This document shows positions 41,779 through 50,494 of a stretch of DNA of 64,000 nt, in pieces. Position 1 is the stretch's first letter. Every line of letters starts with the position of its first letter. Source of the DNA: Pseudonocardia sp. MH-G8. Lineage in GTDB: Bacteria > Actinomycetota > Actinomycetes > Mycobacteriales > Pseudonocardiaceae. The position numbers were made by a program, and so were the translations under genes. The notes beneath the pieces are model-generated. The model saw only the letters and a program-made list of their open reading frames with translations, had not been told where the DNA came from and did not search any database. The stretch covers positions 62,001 to 126,000 of the forward strand of contig NZ_NKYF01000001.1 in the NCBI RefSeq assembly GCF_002262885.1, in the 5' to 3' direction.

Positions 41779-43052
41779 CAGCTCCGTGCCCACGCCCCGC
41801 CCCCGAACCGATCGCCATCACCGGGATCGGCCTCGTCCTGCCCGGTGCGCGAACCGTGACCCAGTTCTGGGACCACGTCAGCGCCGGCCGGTCCCAGCTC
41901 GGCCCGCTGCGCCGGGTCGACCCCGACGCCGACGGCCTGGACGTGTACGCAGGCGGGGAGATCGGGGATCTCGACCACGCGGCCGCGCTGCCCACCCTGC
42001 CCGCCCGGCACGCCGCGAAGTACAGCCGCGAGATCCTGACCACCCTGGTCTCGACCGACGAGGCCCTGCGGGATTCGGGGCTCCGCCCCACCGACGTGGA
42101 GCCGCGCAGGCTGAGCATCATCGAGTCCACGTCGCGGGGGTCCCTCGAGTGGTGGCTCTCGCGCGCGGCCAAGGACCGGTCCGAGTTCGTCGGGACCGGC
42201 GCGATGTTCCGCGGCCTCGCGGGGTCGTCGGCGTCACTCGCGGCGATCCGTGTCGGCGCCCGTGGCCTGGTCACCACCGTCACCAGTGCCTGTGTGGGCG
42301 GCCACCACGCCATCGGCCTTGCGCTGCGGGAGTTGCGGTCGCACTCGAGCGACGCCGTACTCGTCAGTGGACACGACTTTCCGCTGGTGCCCGAGGTGCT
42401 ACGCACGTTCCTCGCGCTCGGGCCCGGCGTGCTGTCGCGTGAGCGGCACGATCCGACGCGGGCGATCCGGCCCTACAGCAGGGATCGGGAGGGCATGGTC
42501 CTCGGCGAGGGCGCGGTGACCCTGAGCCTCGAGCGCGCCTCGACCGCGCGTGCCCGCGGGGCCCGGGTGTACGCCCACGTACTGGAGCACCGCGCCATGA
42601 ACGAGGCGGCGCACGCCACCTCCATGGACCTCACCGGCAAGCTCACCGCGGAGCTGGTCACCGACACCCTCGACGACGCGCACCGTTCTGTCGACGAGGT
42701 CGGCTACTACTGCGGTCACGGCACCGCCACCTGGTCCAACGACATCGCGGAGAGTCGCACCCTGCGGGTGCTCTACCCGCACCGGCCCGCCGAGGCGTTG
42801 CCGCCGATCGGCTCCAACAAGCCGATCTTCGGACACACCCTGGGGGCCGCAGGCGTGGTGAACGTCGCCGCCACCGCCCTCATGCTGCACCACCAACGGC
42901 TCGCGCCGACGATCAACCTGGTCGACGTGGATCCGGACTGCGACCACGACCACGTCGCCGGCGGCAGCCGGCCCGCCGACTTCGACCTGGCGGTGTCACT
43001 GGCGTTCGCCATCGGCAGCCAGACCTCGGTGGTCGCACTGGGCGCGGCCTGA
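41775..43052 (+). CDS. Stand-alone beta-ketoacyl synthase (KAS II/FabF type)
   Basis: 425 residues. A full KAS I/II fold with the Cys-His-His triad: TSACVGG (Cys near 170), GHGTAT (His near 314) and FGHTLGAAG (His near 353). The active-site Cys shows that it is not a chain-length factor. No matching chain-length factor or carrier protein is adjacent, which distinguishes it from a type II aromatic PKS. The ATGA start overlap and the TGATG at its end couple it to both neighbours. Possible roles are building the alkyl part of an extender or a condensation not covered by the three PKS modules. Confidence 0.88.
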   Translation: MTAPCPRPAPEPIAITGIGLVLPGARTVTQFWDHVSAGRSQLGPLRRVDPDADGLDVYAGGEIGDLDHAAALPTLPARHAAKYSREILTTLVSTDEALRDSGLRPTDVEPRRLSIIESTSRGSLEWWLSRAAKDRSEFVGTGAMFRGLAGSSASLAAIRVGARGLVTTVTSACVGGHHAIGLALRELRSHSSDAVLVSGHDFPLVPEVLRTFLALGPGVLSRERHDPTRAIRPYSRDREGMVLGEGAVTLSLERASTARARGARVYAHVLEHRAMNEAAHATSMDLTGKLTAELVTDTLDDAHRSVDEVGYYCGHGTATWSNDIAESRTLRVLYPHRPAEALPPIGSNKPIFGHTLGAAGVVNVAATALMLHHQRLAPTINLVDVDPDCDHDHVAGGSRPADFDLAVSLAFAIGSQTSVVALGAA

Positions 43053-44719
43053 TGGCCACCCTCGCGCCGTCGCCCGACGATCTCGTCCGCAACTACGTGC
43101 GTCCCGGGATGCACGTGCACCTCAGTGCCACGATGTCGCGACCGAACGCCCTGATGCATGCACTGGCGCGGGTGATGCGAGGTACGCGCTCGCTCACCGT
43201 GAGCGTGCCCGCGGTGCACTCCACCGCGCACGCCCTCGCGCTGTCCGGATCGGTGCGTCAGATGATCACCGGCTTCCTCGGGGAGACGTACCCGACGCCG
43301 CGGCCGTGCCCCCTCTACGACGAGGTCGCCACGGGCGCCCCGTTCGAGGTGGAGGCGTGGTCCCTGCTGACCCTCGAACAACGCCTCATGGCGGCGGCGC
43401 TCGGACAGCCGGGCGCGCTGACCGCTTCCCTTCCGGGCACCTACCTGGCGCAGGGGAAGGCGGACGACCTGGTGCCGGTCGACTCACCGTGGTCCCCGGC
43501 TGCGATGGCCATGATGCGGCCCCTGCGCCCCGACGTCGCGCTGGTGCACGGGGTGTGCGCGGACCGACGCGGCAACGTCGTGATCCGGGCGCCCTACGGG
43601 GAAGGGCCCTGGCCCGCCTACGCCGCCGCTCACGGGGTGCTGGCCTCGGTGGAACGCATCGTCGACGACGAGGTGATCGACCGGTGTCCGCAAGACGTGG
43701 TCGTCCCCGGCCAACGCGTCCTCGGGCTGTGCGAGGCCCCCTTCGGCGCGCATCCGCAGTCGCTGCGCGCCGACGGCGTCGGCGGCGTCGTGGGGTACCG
43801 CGACGACTACGCGTTCCTCACCGAAACCGCTCGCGCCTGCACCGGTCACGCCACCGCCGCGGACTGGTTCCGCGAGTGGATCGATCTGCCCGGCGGGCAC
43901 GCGGAGTACCTCGCGAAGCTCGGCGAAGGCCGGCTGGCGGCGCTCGGCGCAGACGACCCGGGTGTGACGACGCCGCGATCCGGGCCGTCGGAGCCGGCCG
44001 GCCGCGGCGAGACCCTGATCGTCCTCGCCGCGCGGGCCGTGCAGCGGCTGGTCGAGGCGCACGGTTACGACACGCTGCTGGCGGGCATCGGCGCCTCGCA
44101 CCTGGCCGCCTGGCTGGCCGCCGCCCAGCTGCGGGAGCGAGGTCACCAGGTCAAGCTGGCCGCCGAGCTCGGCTTCTACGGGACGGACCCGCACGCCGGC
44201 GACGTGTTCCTGTTCAGCCAGCGGCACGCCGCGCGCAGCGAAGGGCTCTCGGGCATCGCCGAGGTCCTCGGCGGACTGGTCGCGGGAAACCCGCGCTGTC
44301 TGGGAGTGCTCGCCGCCGCCGAGATCGATCCGACCGGTGACATCAACACCAGCGTCCTGCCGAGCGGCCGGTGGATCACCGGTTCCGGCGGCGCACACGA
44401 CATCGCCGCCGCCGCCGACTGCATCGTCGTGAGCAGATCGGGCAGGCATCGCTACGTCCCGCGGGTCGCGGCGGTCACCAGCTCCGGGCAGAGGGTGCGG
44501 GCGGTGGTGAGCGAGTTCGGCACGTTCGGCCGGGAACGCGGTGGCCGATTCCGACTCACCAGCCACCTGGCCGGCACCGACGCGCGCACCCCCGAACAGT
44601 CGGTGGCCGAGCGCACCGGGTGGACCTGCGATACATCGGAGGCCAAGCCCGAGGACCCCGTCACGACGACCGAGCTCGCCCTCCTCCGCGCTCTCGATCC
44701 GGAGGGCCACTACCGCTGA
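43052..44719 (+). CDS. Fused family I CoA-transferase
   Basis: 555 residues that look like the alpha and beta subunits of a 3-oxoacid/glutaconate-type CoA-transferase joined end to end. The N-terminal half has GMHVHLSATMSRPNALM and ALVHGVCADRRGNVVI; the C-terminal half has KLAAELGFYGTDPH (candidate catalytic Glu), AAEIDPTGDINTS and ITGSGGAHDIAAAADC, typical beta-subunit elements. Such enzymes move CoA between carboxylic acids and acyl-CoA. In this operon it could activate a precursor acid or recycle CoA for extender synthesis. The start overlaps the ketosynthase stop. Confidence 0.82.
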   Translation: MATLAPSPDDLVRNYVRPGMHVHLSATMSRPNALMHALARVMRGTRSLTVSVPAVHSTAHALALSGSVRQMITGFLGETYPTPRPCPLYDEVATGAPFEVEAWSLLTLEQRLMAAALGQPGALTASLPGTYLAQGKADDLVPVDSPWSPAAMAMMRPLRPDVALVHGVCADRRGNVVIRAPYGEGPWPAYAAAHGVLASVERIVDDEVIDRCPQDVVVPGQRVLGLCEAPFGAHPQSLRADGVGGVVGYRDDYAFLTETARACTGHATAADWFREWIDLPGGHAEYLAKLGEGRLAALGADDPGVTTPRSGPSEPAGRGETLIVLAARAVQRLVEAHGYDTLLAGIGASHLAAWLAAAQLRERGHQVKLAAELGFYGTDPHAGDVFLFSQRHAARSEGLSGIAEVLGGLVAGNPRCLGVLAAAEIDPTGDINTSVLPSGRWITGSGGAHDIAAAADCIVVSRSGRHRYVPRVAAVTSSGQRVRAVVSEFGTFGRERGGRFRLTSHLAGTDARTPEQSVAERTGWTCDTSEAKPEDPVTTTELALLRALDPEGHYR

Positions 44720-44804
44720 CCGCGGCCGCTGCGCTCGCGCCGGCACCGCGACGGACGGGGCAGGCGTGCTCGATCGACCGACGACGACGACAGGAGAACG
44801 GGTC

Positions 44805-45119
44805 ATGACGACGACGGCTGGTTCGACGGGCCTCGGCGAGGGACGGACCCCGCCGGGAGGCGCGTCCGAGGAGCTGGTCCGGGCCGAGATCGCGGGAGTC
44901 GTCCTACGCCTGGAGCGCGCCGTCGGCGACGTCGTCGGTGACGGCGACGTCATCGTGCTCCTCGAGTCGATGAAGATGGAGATCCCGATCTTCGCGGAGA
45001 CGAGCGGCACGATCACCCGGCTCACCGTCACCGAGAACAGCACGGTGCAACTCGGCGATGTCATCGCCACCGTCGTCGGCGGTGCCGACGCCTCGCCGGC
45101 AGTACCCCTCTCCCGATAG
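44805..45119 (+). CDS. Biotin carboxyl carrier protein
   Basis: 104 residues with AGGAGAA before ATG 44805. Residues 25-95 form a biotinyl domain with the target lysine in LESMKMEIPI (usual AMKM is SMKM). It follows the CoA-transferase gene by 85 bases and precedes the carboxyltransferase. These are two of the three activities of an acyl-CoA carboxylase; a biotin carboxylase subunit is not encoded nearby and would have to come from elsewhere in the genome. Confidence 0.9.
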   Translation: MTTTAGSTGLGEGRTPPGGASEELVRAEIAGVVLRLERAVGDVVGDGDVIVLLESMKMEIPIFAETSGTITRLTVTENSTVQLGDVIATVVGGADASPAVPLSR

Positions 45120-45219
45120 CCCGCCGGTCTCGCCACGCGGTTCGGGTCGACCTCGCGATCGAGGACCTCGATCCAGAGGACCACCGGAGACGAACAAGTC
45201 GAATCGAGGAGAACCCACG

Positions 45220-46659
45220 ATGACCGCACCCCCGACCGACGCTGTGGCCCCGGCAGCGGGGACGCGGCCGGACCGACGGACGCCGTCGGTCCGGCTCGCC
45301 AAGCTGCTCGACCGGAACACATCCGTGCCGATGCACCCCGAGGACGACAGCGGTGTCGTCGCGGTGAGCGGTCGCATCGACGGCTCCCCGGTGATCGCCT
45401 ACTGCACCGACGCGACCCGGATGGGCGGCGCACTCGGCGCGGCGGGCGCGGAGCACATCATCGAGGCCATCGGGGCGGCCGATCGGCTGGGCTGTCCGAT
45501 CGTCGGGCTCTGGCACTCCGGCGGCGCGCGGCTGGCCGACGGGGTCGAGTCCATGGACGGCGTGGGGCGGATGTTCACCGCGATGACCCGGGTCTCGGGC
45601 CGGATCCCACAGATCTCCGTGGTTCTCGGTCCGGCCGCCGGCGCCGCGGCGTACGGGCCTGCGCTGACCGACGTGGTCGTCATGTCGGAGGAGGGCCGCG
45701 TGTTCGTCACCGGCCCGGAGGTGCTCCGCACCGTCACTGGCGAGGTCATCGACATGGACGGGCTCGGCGGGCCGTCCGCGCACGGGCGGAAGTCGGGAGT
45801 GGCGCACGTCACCGTCGGGTCCGAGGAGGAGGCGTACCGGCGCACCCGACGACTCACCGGCTTCTTCGCCAGGCCTGGCGAGTTCGACGTGGAGGCGGTG
45901 GCCCCCGGCCCGGACCTGCGCACGCTTCTGCCGACCTCCACACGCCGCACGTACGACGTGCTCCCCCTCGTCCACGCGATCCTGGACCACGACGAGTCCG
46001 GAGTGGTGTTCGAGGAGCTCCAGCCCCTGTGGGCTCGCAACGTCATGATCGGGATCGGCAGACTGGCCGGGCGGACCGTCGGCGTGGTCGCGAACAACCC
46101 GATCCGCAAGGGCGGCTGCCTCGACTCGCTCTCGGCCGAGAAGGCGGCCAGGTTCGTCAGGATGTGCGATGCACTCGGGGTACCGATCGTCGTACTGGTG
46201 GACGTCCCGGGCTACCTGCCAGGGGTCGGCCAGGAGTGGGACGGGGTGGTCAGGCGGGGTGCGAAGCTGCTGCACGCATTCGCAGAGGCGGTCGTGCCGC
46301 GGGTCACTCTGATCACCCGCAAGTCCTACGGCGGCGCCTACATCGCGATGAACTCGCGCTCGATGGGCGCGACCGCGGTGTTCGCCTGGCCGGATGCCGA
46401 GGTGGCGGTGATGGGTCCGGAAGCGGCGGTCGGCATCTTGCACCGCAAGGAGCTCGCTGCCGTCTCCCCCGTGGAGAGGGATTCACTCCGGGCCGTGCTG
46501 GTCGAGCAACACCGGCGGGTCGCCGGTGGTGTCGAGCGCGCCGTCGCACTCGACGTCGTGGACGAGGTCATCGACGCCGAGAACACACGACCTCGACTGG
46601 TCCGTGCGCTCGCGGCGGCCCCGACCGGCCGGGGCCGACACTCCAACATCCCGCTGTGA
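45220..46659 (+). CDS. Acyl-CoA carboxylase carboxyltransferase (PccB/AccD-like)
   Basis: 479 residues from ATG 45220 (GAGGAGAA upstream). It is a two-crotonase-domain carboxyltransferase: the first domain contains HSGGARLADGVESM and VLGPAAGAAAYGPALTD, the second NNPIRKGGCLDSLSAEKAARF, DVPGYLPG and SYGGAYIAMNSR, as in propionyl- and acetyl-CoA carboxylase beta subunits. It is slightly shorter at the N-terminus than PccB. With the biotin carrier it would make a malonyl-type extender (malonyl-, methylmalonyl- or alkylmalonyl-CoA) for the PKS. It is the last gene of the operon. Confidence 0.9.
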   Translation: MTAPPTDAVAPAAGTRPDRRTPSVRLAKLLDRNTSVPMHPEDDSGVVAVSGRIDGSPVIAYCTDATRMGGALGAAGAEHIIEAIGAADRLGCPIVGLWHSGGARLADGVESMDGVGRMFTAMTRVSGRIPQISVVLGPAAGAAAYGPALTDVVVMSEEGRVFVTGPEVLRTVTGEVIDMDGLGGPSAHGRKSGVAHVTVGSEEEAYRRTRRLTGFFARPGEFDVEAVAPGPDLRTLLPTSTRRTYDVLPLVHAILDHDESGVVFEELQPLWARNVMIGIGRLAGRTVGVVANNPIRKGGCLDSLSAEKAARFVRMCDALGVPIVVLVDVPGYLPGVGQEWDGVVRRGAKLLHAFAEAVVPRVTLITRKSYGGAYIAMNSRSMGATAVFAWPDAEVAVMGPEAAVGILHRKELAAVSPVERDSLRAVLVEQHRRVAGGVERAVALDVVDEVIDAENTRPRLVRALAAAPTGRGRHSNIPL

Positions 46660-46766
46660 CCTGCTCGGCCGGCGCCACGTCACGGCTGCCGTGCTCAACG
46701 GTGTGGTCGAGCACCACGCCGTCGTCGATGCCGCGCCCAGCCCTCCTTTGAGCTGCTATCACCGGT

Positions 46767-46789
46767 AACACTTGTCAGTTAGCAGTGTT
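46767..46789. promoter_or_regulatory. Inverted repeat upstream of aldo/keto reductase gene
   Basis: AACACT (46767-46772) and AGTGTT (46784-46789) form perfect 6-base arms around an 11-base spacer, in the only distinctly AT-richer part of the 210-base gap before the aldo/keto reductase gene. It looks like a repressor or activator site, or part of the promoter. No adjacent regulator gene identifies the binding protein. Confidence 0.4.
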
Positions 46790-46868
46790 GCGTTATCACT
46801 GCCAACATGGTTGGGTTATCAGCGGTTGCTGCGAACCCCGCAACAGCCCAACCGACAAGGAGCGAGCA

Positions 46869-47870
46869 TTGGACACGCGCACACTGGGCACCGGCGGTCC
46901 GGAGGTGTCTGCGCTGGGCCTCGGCGCGATGGGCATGTCCGACCTCTACGGCCCTGCCGACGAGGCCGAGAGCATCGCCACGATCCACGCGGCCATCGAC
47001 GCCGGGATCACCCTGATCGACACGGGCGACTTCTACGGCTCCGGCCACAACGAGATGCTGATCCGCGATGCGCTCTCGCAGCGCAGCCGCGACGACGTCG
47101 TGATCAGCGTCAAGTTCGGCAGCAGACGAAGCCCCGACGGTGCCTTCCAACCCGTCGCGCCCGACGCCGACCCCGCCGCCGTGAAGGACCGGCTCGCCTT
47201 CACCCTGCGCCGGCTCGGCACCGACCACGTCGACATCTACCGCCCGACCCGGCTCAACCCGAACGTCCCGATCGAGGACACCGTGGGTGCCATCGCCGAG
47301 ATGGTCCAGGCCGGCTACGTCCGCCACATCGGGCTCTCCGAGATCGGCGCGGCGGCCCTTCGCAGGGCCGCCGCCGTGCACCCGATCAGCGATCTGCAGA
47401 TCGAGTACTCCCTGCTCTCCCGCGGGATCGAGACCGAGATCCTGCCCACGGCGCGCGAGCTCGGCATCGGTGTCACCGCCTACGGCGTGCTCTCCCGCGG
47501 CCTGCTGTCGGGCCACTGGACGCCTGGCCACCAGCTCACCGGCGGCGACTTCCGCGGGCACGTGCCCCGCTTCCAGGGGGAGAACCTGGCGACCAACCTC
47601 GCCCTCGTCGACGCGCTGCGCAAGGTCGCGGAATCAATCGGGGCGACGGTCGCACAGGTCGCCATCGCGTGGGTCGCCTCCCGTGGCAGCGACGTCGTGC
47701 CGCTCGTCGGCGCCCGGCGGCGCGACCGGCTGCAGGAATCGCTCGCCGCAGCCGACCTCGCTCTCACCCCGGACCAGGTTGCTGCGATCGAGGCAGCCGT
47801 GCCCATCGGCGCCGCCGCAGGCGACCGCTACCCCGCCCAGCAGATGGCTGTCCTCGACAGCGAGAGGTGA
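46869..47870 (+). CDS. Aldo/keto reductase
   Basis: 333 residues; the start is a TTG at 46869 with AAGGAG six bases upstream and the family start pattern (LDTRTLGTGGPEVSALGLG). It is a TIM-barrel NADPH oxidoreductase. Asp and Tyr of the active site are in LIDTGDFYG and Lys in VISVKFG, but the position of the usual histidine (YxHRxDP) reads RPTRLNP, so His is Thr. The NADPH-binding end is present (VPLVGARRRDRLQESLAA). Substrate unknown. It lies four bases before the truncated SDR gene. Confidence 0.88.
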   Translation: MDTRTLGTGGPEVSALGLGAMGMSDLYGPADEAESIATIHAAIDAGITLIDTGDFYGSGHNEMLIRDALSQRSRDDVVISVKFGSRRSPDGAFQPVAPDADPAAVKDRLAFTLRRLGTDHVDIYRPTRLNPNVPIEDTVGAIAEMVQAGYVRHIGLSEIGAAALRRAAAVHPISDLQIEYSLLSRGIETEILPTARELGIGVTAYGVLSRGLLSGHWTPGHQLTGGDFRGHVPRFQGENLATNLALVDALRKVAESIGATVAQVAIAWVASRGSDVVPLVGARRRDRLQESLAAADLALTPDQVAAIEAAVPIGAAAGDRYPAQQMAVLDSER

Positions 47871-47874
47871 CGGC

Positions 47875-48384
47875 ATGTCCATCATCCTGATCACCGGTGC
47901 GGCCACCGGAATCGGCCGGGTCACCGCCGAGCGGCTGGCCGCCGACGGGCACACCGTCTACGCCAGCATGCGCGACCTCGACGGCCGCAACAGGGAGCAC
48001 GCGGAGGAGGCCCGCGCCCATGCCCGGCGCGAGCACGTGGAACTGCGCGTCGTCGAGCTCGATGTGACCTCGCAGGACTCCGCCGACGCCGCCGTCGCGA
48101 CCGTCCTCCGTGAAGCCGGCCAGCTGGATGTGGTCGTGCACAACGCCGGCCACCTCTACGTCGGCTACGTCGAGGCGTTCACGGCAGAGGACATCGCGCA
48201 CCTGCTCGACGTCAACGCCCTCGGCGTGCAGCGGGTCAACCGCGCCGCGCTCCCCCACATGCGTGAGCGACGCAGCGGCACACTGCTCTACATCGGCAGC
48301 ACGATCATCGTCAGTACGCCGCCCTTCCTGGGACCCTACGTCGCTTCCAAGGCCGCGTTCGACGCACTCGCCGTCGTGACGTGA
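47875..48384 (+). pseudogene. Short-chain dehydrogenase, truncated at C-terminus
   Basis: 169 residues. The cofactor loop TGAATGIGRVTAERLA, HNAG and the catalytic YxxxK in GPYVASKAAF are present, but the frame stops ten residues after the catalytic lysine. Related SDRs run about 100 residues further, through the substrate-binding helices, so the product is unlikely to work. Immediately after the break the DNA encodes the tail of an unrelated gene (48385-48581). The ATG and ribosome site (GAGAGG) are intact, so it may still be transcribed with the aldo/keto reductase gene. Confidence 0.75.
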
Positions 48385-48581
48385 GCTTCATCGACCTGCC
48401 CGACCCGTCGAGTCCGGCGCTCGGCGCCCGTGGCTTCGGCGAGACACCATCCACCGGCGCCACCGCGGCGATCGGCAACGCCGTCCACCACGCCACGGAA
48501 CGACGCCTCCGGGAGCTACCGATCACGCAGGACAAGGTTCTGGCCGCGCTGTCCGCGCCTTCCTCCGGGGGAACATCGTGA
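48385..48581 (+). pseudogene. C-terminal remnant of a xanthine dehydrogenase-type molybdenum subunit
   Basis: The frame from about 48381 encodes [19 protein letters not shown], then [15 protein letters not shown], then [15 protein letters not shown], which is the very end of xanthine dehydrogenase/aldehyde oxidoreductase large subunits, where GARGxGE and the closing LPITPDKVL are strongly conserved. Only about 60 of some 750 residues remain. It starts right where the upstream SDR loses its homology, so a deletion joined the two genes. The fragment overlaps the next gene start by four bases. Confidence 0.75.
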
Positions 48582-49792
48582 TCTTGCACCGTTCTCGCTT
48601 CGCACTGCCGACGCTGCTCGCGCTCACGCTGGCGGCAGGCTGCGCGGGCGCTCCCAGCGAGGCGTCCCCCTCCGCCTCCACCGCCGGCAGCGGTGCGCCG
48701 AGCCGCACCTATCCCGACGACGACAGCGCTCCCGCGGTCAGCCCCGTGGTCCCGCCGATGACCGCCGCACCACGAGGGCCCGTGGCCCCGGTCGAGGTCT
48801 CGACGCCGGGCTCGGTCACCGAGATGGCCTCGGGACTCCGCATGCCGTGGGGCCTGACATTCCTCCCCGACGGGTCCGCACTGGTGTCGAGCCGGGACTC
48901 CGGCGACATCAGCCACATCCCGGCCGGCGGCGGGCAGCCATCGCCGGTCGGAACGATCCCGGGCGTGACCGAGAGCGCCGAGGGCGGCCTGCTGGGCCTC
49001 GCCGCCTCCCCGGGCTTCGCTGCCGACCGGACCGTCTACGCCTACGTGTCCGCCGCCCCCACGAACCGGGTCGTCGCGGTGCAGATCGCCGAGGACCTGC
49101 GCTCGATGACCACCGGACGGATCGTGCTGGACGGGATCGGCACCGCGAACCGCCACCACGGGGGCAAGCTGGTCTTCGACCGCGACGGCAACCTCTGGAT
49201 CGGCACCGGCGACGCCTTCGAGGGCAGCCGCTCCCCCGACCCGAGCTCGCTCAACGGGAAGGTCCTGCGCATCCGACCGGACGGCTCGCCGGCGAGGGGC
49301 AACCCCTCCGATACTCCGGTGTTCTCGCTGGGGCACCGCAACGTGCAGGGGATCACCTTCGGCCCGGACGGCACCGTGTACGCCTCGGAGCTCGGCCACC
49401 GAACCTGGGACGAGGTCAACGTCCTGCAGCCCGGCCTGGGCTACGGGTGGCCGGAGGCGGAGGGGACCGAGGGGGCGAACGGCGAACCGCCGATCTTCGC
49501 CCTGCACCCGGACGAGGCATCGCCGTCCGGTATCGCCTTCGCCGGCAACTCGCTGTGGATGGGTGCGCTGTCCGGGCAGCGTCTCTGGCAACTCCCGGTC
49601 AGCGCCGGGCAAGCCGCAGGAGAGCCGATCCCGCATTTCATCGGCGAGTACGGGCGGATCCGCGCCGTCGAGGTCGCACCGGACGGGGCACTGTGGATCA
49701 TCACCTCCAACACCGACGAGGCGACCTGGGGAGGCACCGACCCCCGTCCCGGCGACGACCGGATCCTCCGCGTCGCACTGGCCGGCCCATGA
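48578..49792 (+). CDS. Lipoprotein glucose/sorbosone dehydrogenase-like (PQQ-type beta-propeller)
   Basis: 404 residues from GTG 48578. A signal peptide with lipobox LTLAAGC (Cys about residue 22) precedes a Ser/Pro/Ala-rich linker to about residue 75. The remainder is a six-bladed propeller of the GDH/sorbosone dehydrogenase family: [47 protein letters not shown] and [26 protein letters not shown] contains the His associated with catalysis in soluble PQQ-glucose dehydrogenase. It should be an exported, membrane-tethered sugar or alcohol dehydrogenase. No cofactor synthesis genes are nearby. Confidence 0.9.
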   Translation: MILHRSRFALPTLLALTLAAGCAGAPSEASPSASTAGSGAPSRTYPDDDSAPAVSPVVPPMTAAPRGPVAPVEVSTPGSVTEMASGLRMPWGLTFLPDGSALVSSRDSGDISHIPAGGGQPSPVGTIPGVTESAEGGLLGLAASPGFAADRTVYAYVSAAPTNRVVAVQIAEDLRSMTTGRIVLDGIGTANRHHGGKLVFDRDGNLWIGTGDAFEGSRSPDPSSLNGKVLRIRPDGSPARGNPSDTPVFSLGHRNVQGITFGPDGTVYASELGHRTWDEVNVLQPGLGYGWPEAEGTEGANGEPPIFALHPDEASPSGIAFAGNSLWMGALSGQRLWQLPVSAGQAAGEPIPHFIGEYGRIRAVEVAPDGALWIITSNTDEATWGGTDPRPGDDRILRVALAGP

Positions 49793-49846
49793 CCGGCCAC
49801 CCTGGCTCGGGGCATGAGTCCCGGATCGACCCCGACGACGCTGGTT

Positions 49847-49870
49847 GCGGCCGTGCGGCCGTGCGGCCGC
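49847..49870. repeat. Short tandem repeat, 8-bp unit
   Basis: Three head-to-tail copies of GCGGCCGT (the third ends GC) lie between the convergent sugar dehydrogenase and MarR genes. They are followed by GCCGG/CCGGC pairing sequence that could help stop transcription from both sides. No gene is here. Confidence 0.5.
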
Positions 49871-49906
49871 CGGTGCCGCCGGCGTAGCCGTTGACCCCTC
49901 GTTCAC

Positions 49907-50416
49907 TCAGTGATGTTCGCCGCGCGCCTCGGCGTGTTTCTCGGCCAGCACGGCACCCATGGAGTGGTGAAGGTGCTGGAGGAAGTCGGCGAACCGGGCA
50001 AGGAGGTCGTCGGGGTAGTCCGCCATCGCGGCGTCGAGCTGGACGGCTACCGGCTCGAAGTACTCGGCGACGAGGGCGTGTGTGCGGGCGCCGGCGCGGA
50101 GGGTGGTCACGCGCCGGTCGGGGTGTTCGTGGGTGCGGCGAACGTGGTCGGCGGCCTCCAGCCGGTTGAGCAGTGCCGAGGTGGCGTTGGGGGACAACCG
50201 GATGCGCTCGCCGAGGCGGGCCGGCGTGAGCAGCTGGCCACGCTTCTCGTCGTTGGCAATCTCGATCAGGGCGGTGGCGTCGGCGGAGTGGAGCTGCAGC
50301 CAGTTGGCGAATGCACGCCGCAGGTCCGCGTAGTCGGCACCGTAGATCTTGAGGCAGTCGAGCACGCGTGCCCGCTGGTCGGCCGGCCCATCGGCATCCT
50401 CGCGCTGGTCCGTCAT
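49907..50416 (-). CDS. MarR-family regulator
   Basis: 169 residues from ATG 50416 (the open frame continues upstream without a start that fits). A winged helix domain at about 45-110: DATALIEIANDEKRGQLLTPARLGERIRLSPNATSALLNRLEAADHVRRTHEHPDRR, the last part being the MarR wing, then a C-terminal dimerisation helix. It is divergent from the hydrolase gene at 50495, and a perfect 5-base-arm palindrome lies between them. It probably represses its own gene and the hydrolase until a small aromatic or hydrophobic ligand binds. Confidence 0.9.
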   Translation of the reverse strand: MTDQREDADGPADQRARVLDCLKIYGADYADLRRAFANWLQLHSADATALIEIANDEKRGQLLTPARLGERIRLSPNATSALLNRLEAADHVRRTHEHPDRRVTTLRAGARTHALVAEYFEPVAVQLDAAMADYPDDLLARFADFLQHLHHSMGAVLAEKHAEARGEHH

Positions 50417-50443
50417 CCCCGCTCCTGATGGTAGGTTCGATGG

Positions 50444-50456
50444 TGGAACTATTCCA
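50444..50456. promoter_or_regulatory. Candidate MarR operator
   Basis: TGGAACTATTCCA is a palindrome with perfect TGGAA/TTCCA arms and a 3-base centre, within the longer symmetric element CGATGG...CCATCG (50438-50459). It is midway in the 78-base gap between the divergent MarR and hydrolase genes, the usual place and form of a MarR binding site. Confidence 0.6.
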
Positions 50457-50494
50457 TCGTAGCCGTTGTCGGGCTGCCCGCCGAAGGGGAAGCG

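Noticed and set aside
41775..43052. Reading the ketosynthase as half of a type II PKS with a chain-length factor
   Set aside because: Active-site Cys is present, and there is no adjacent second KS-like gene or ACP, so a minimal type II PKS is not supported.
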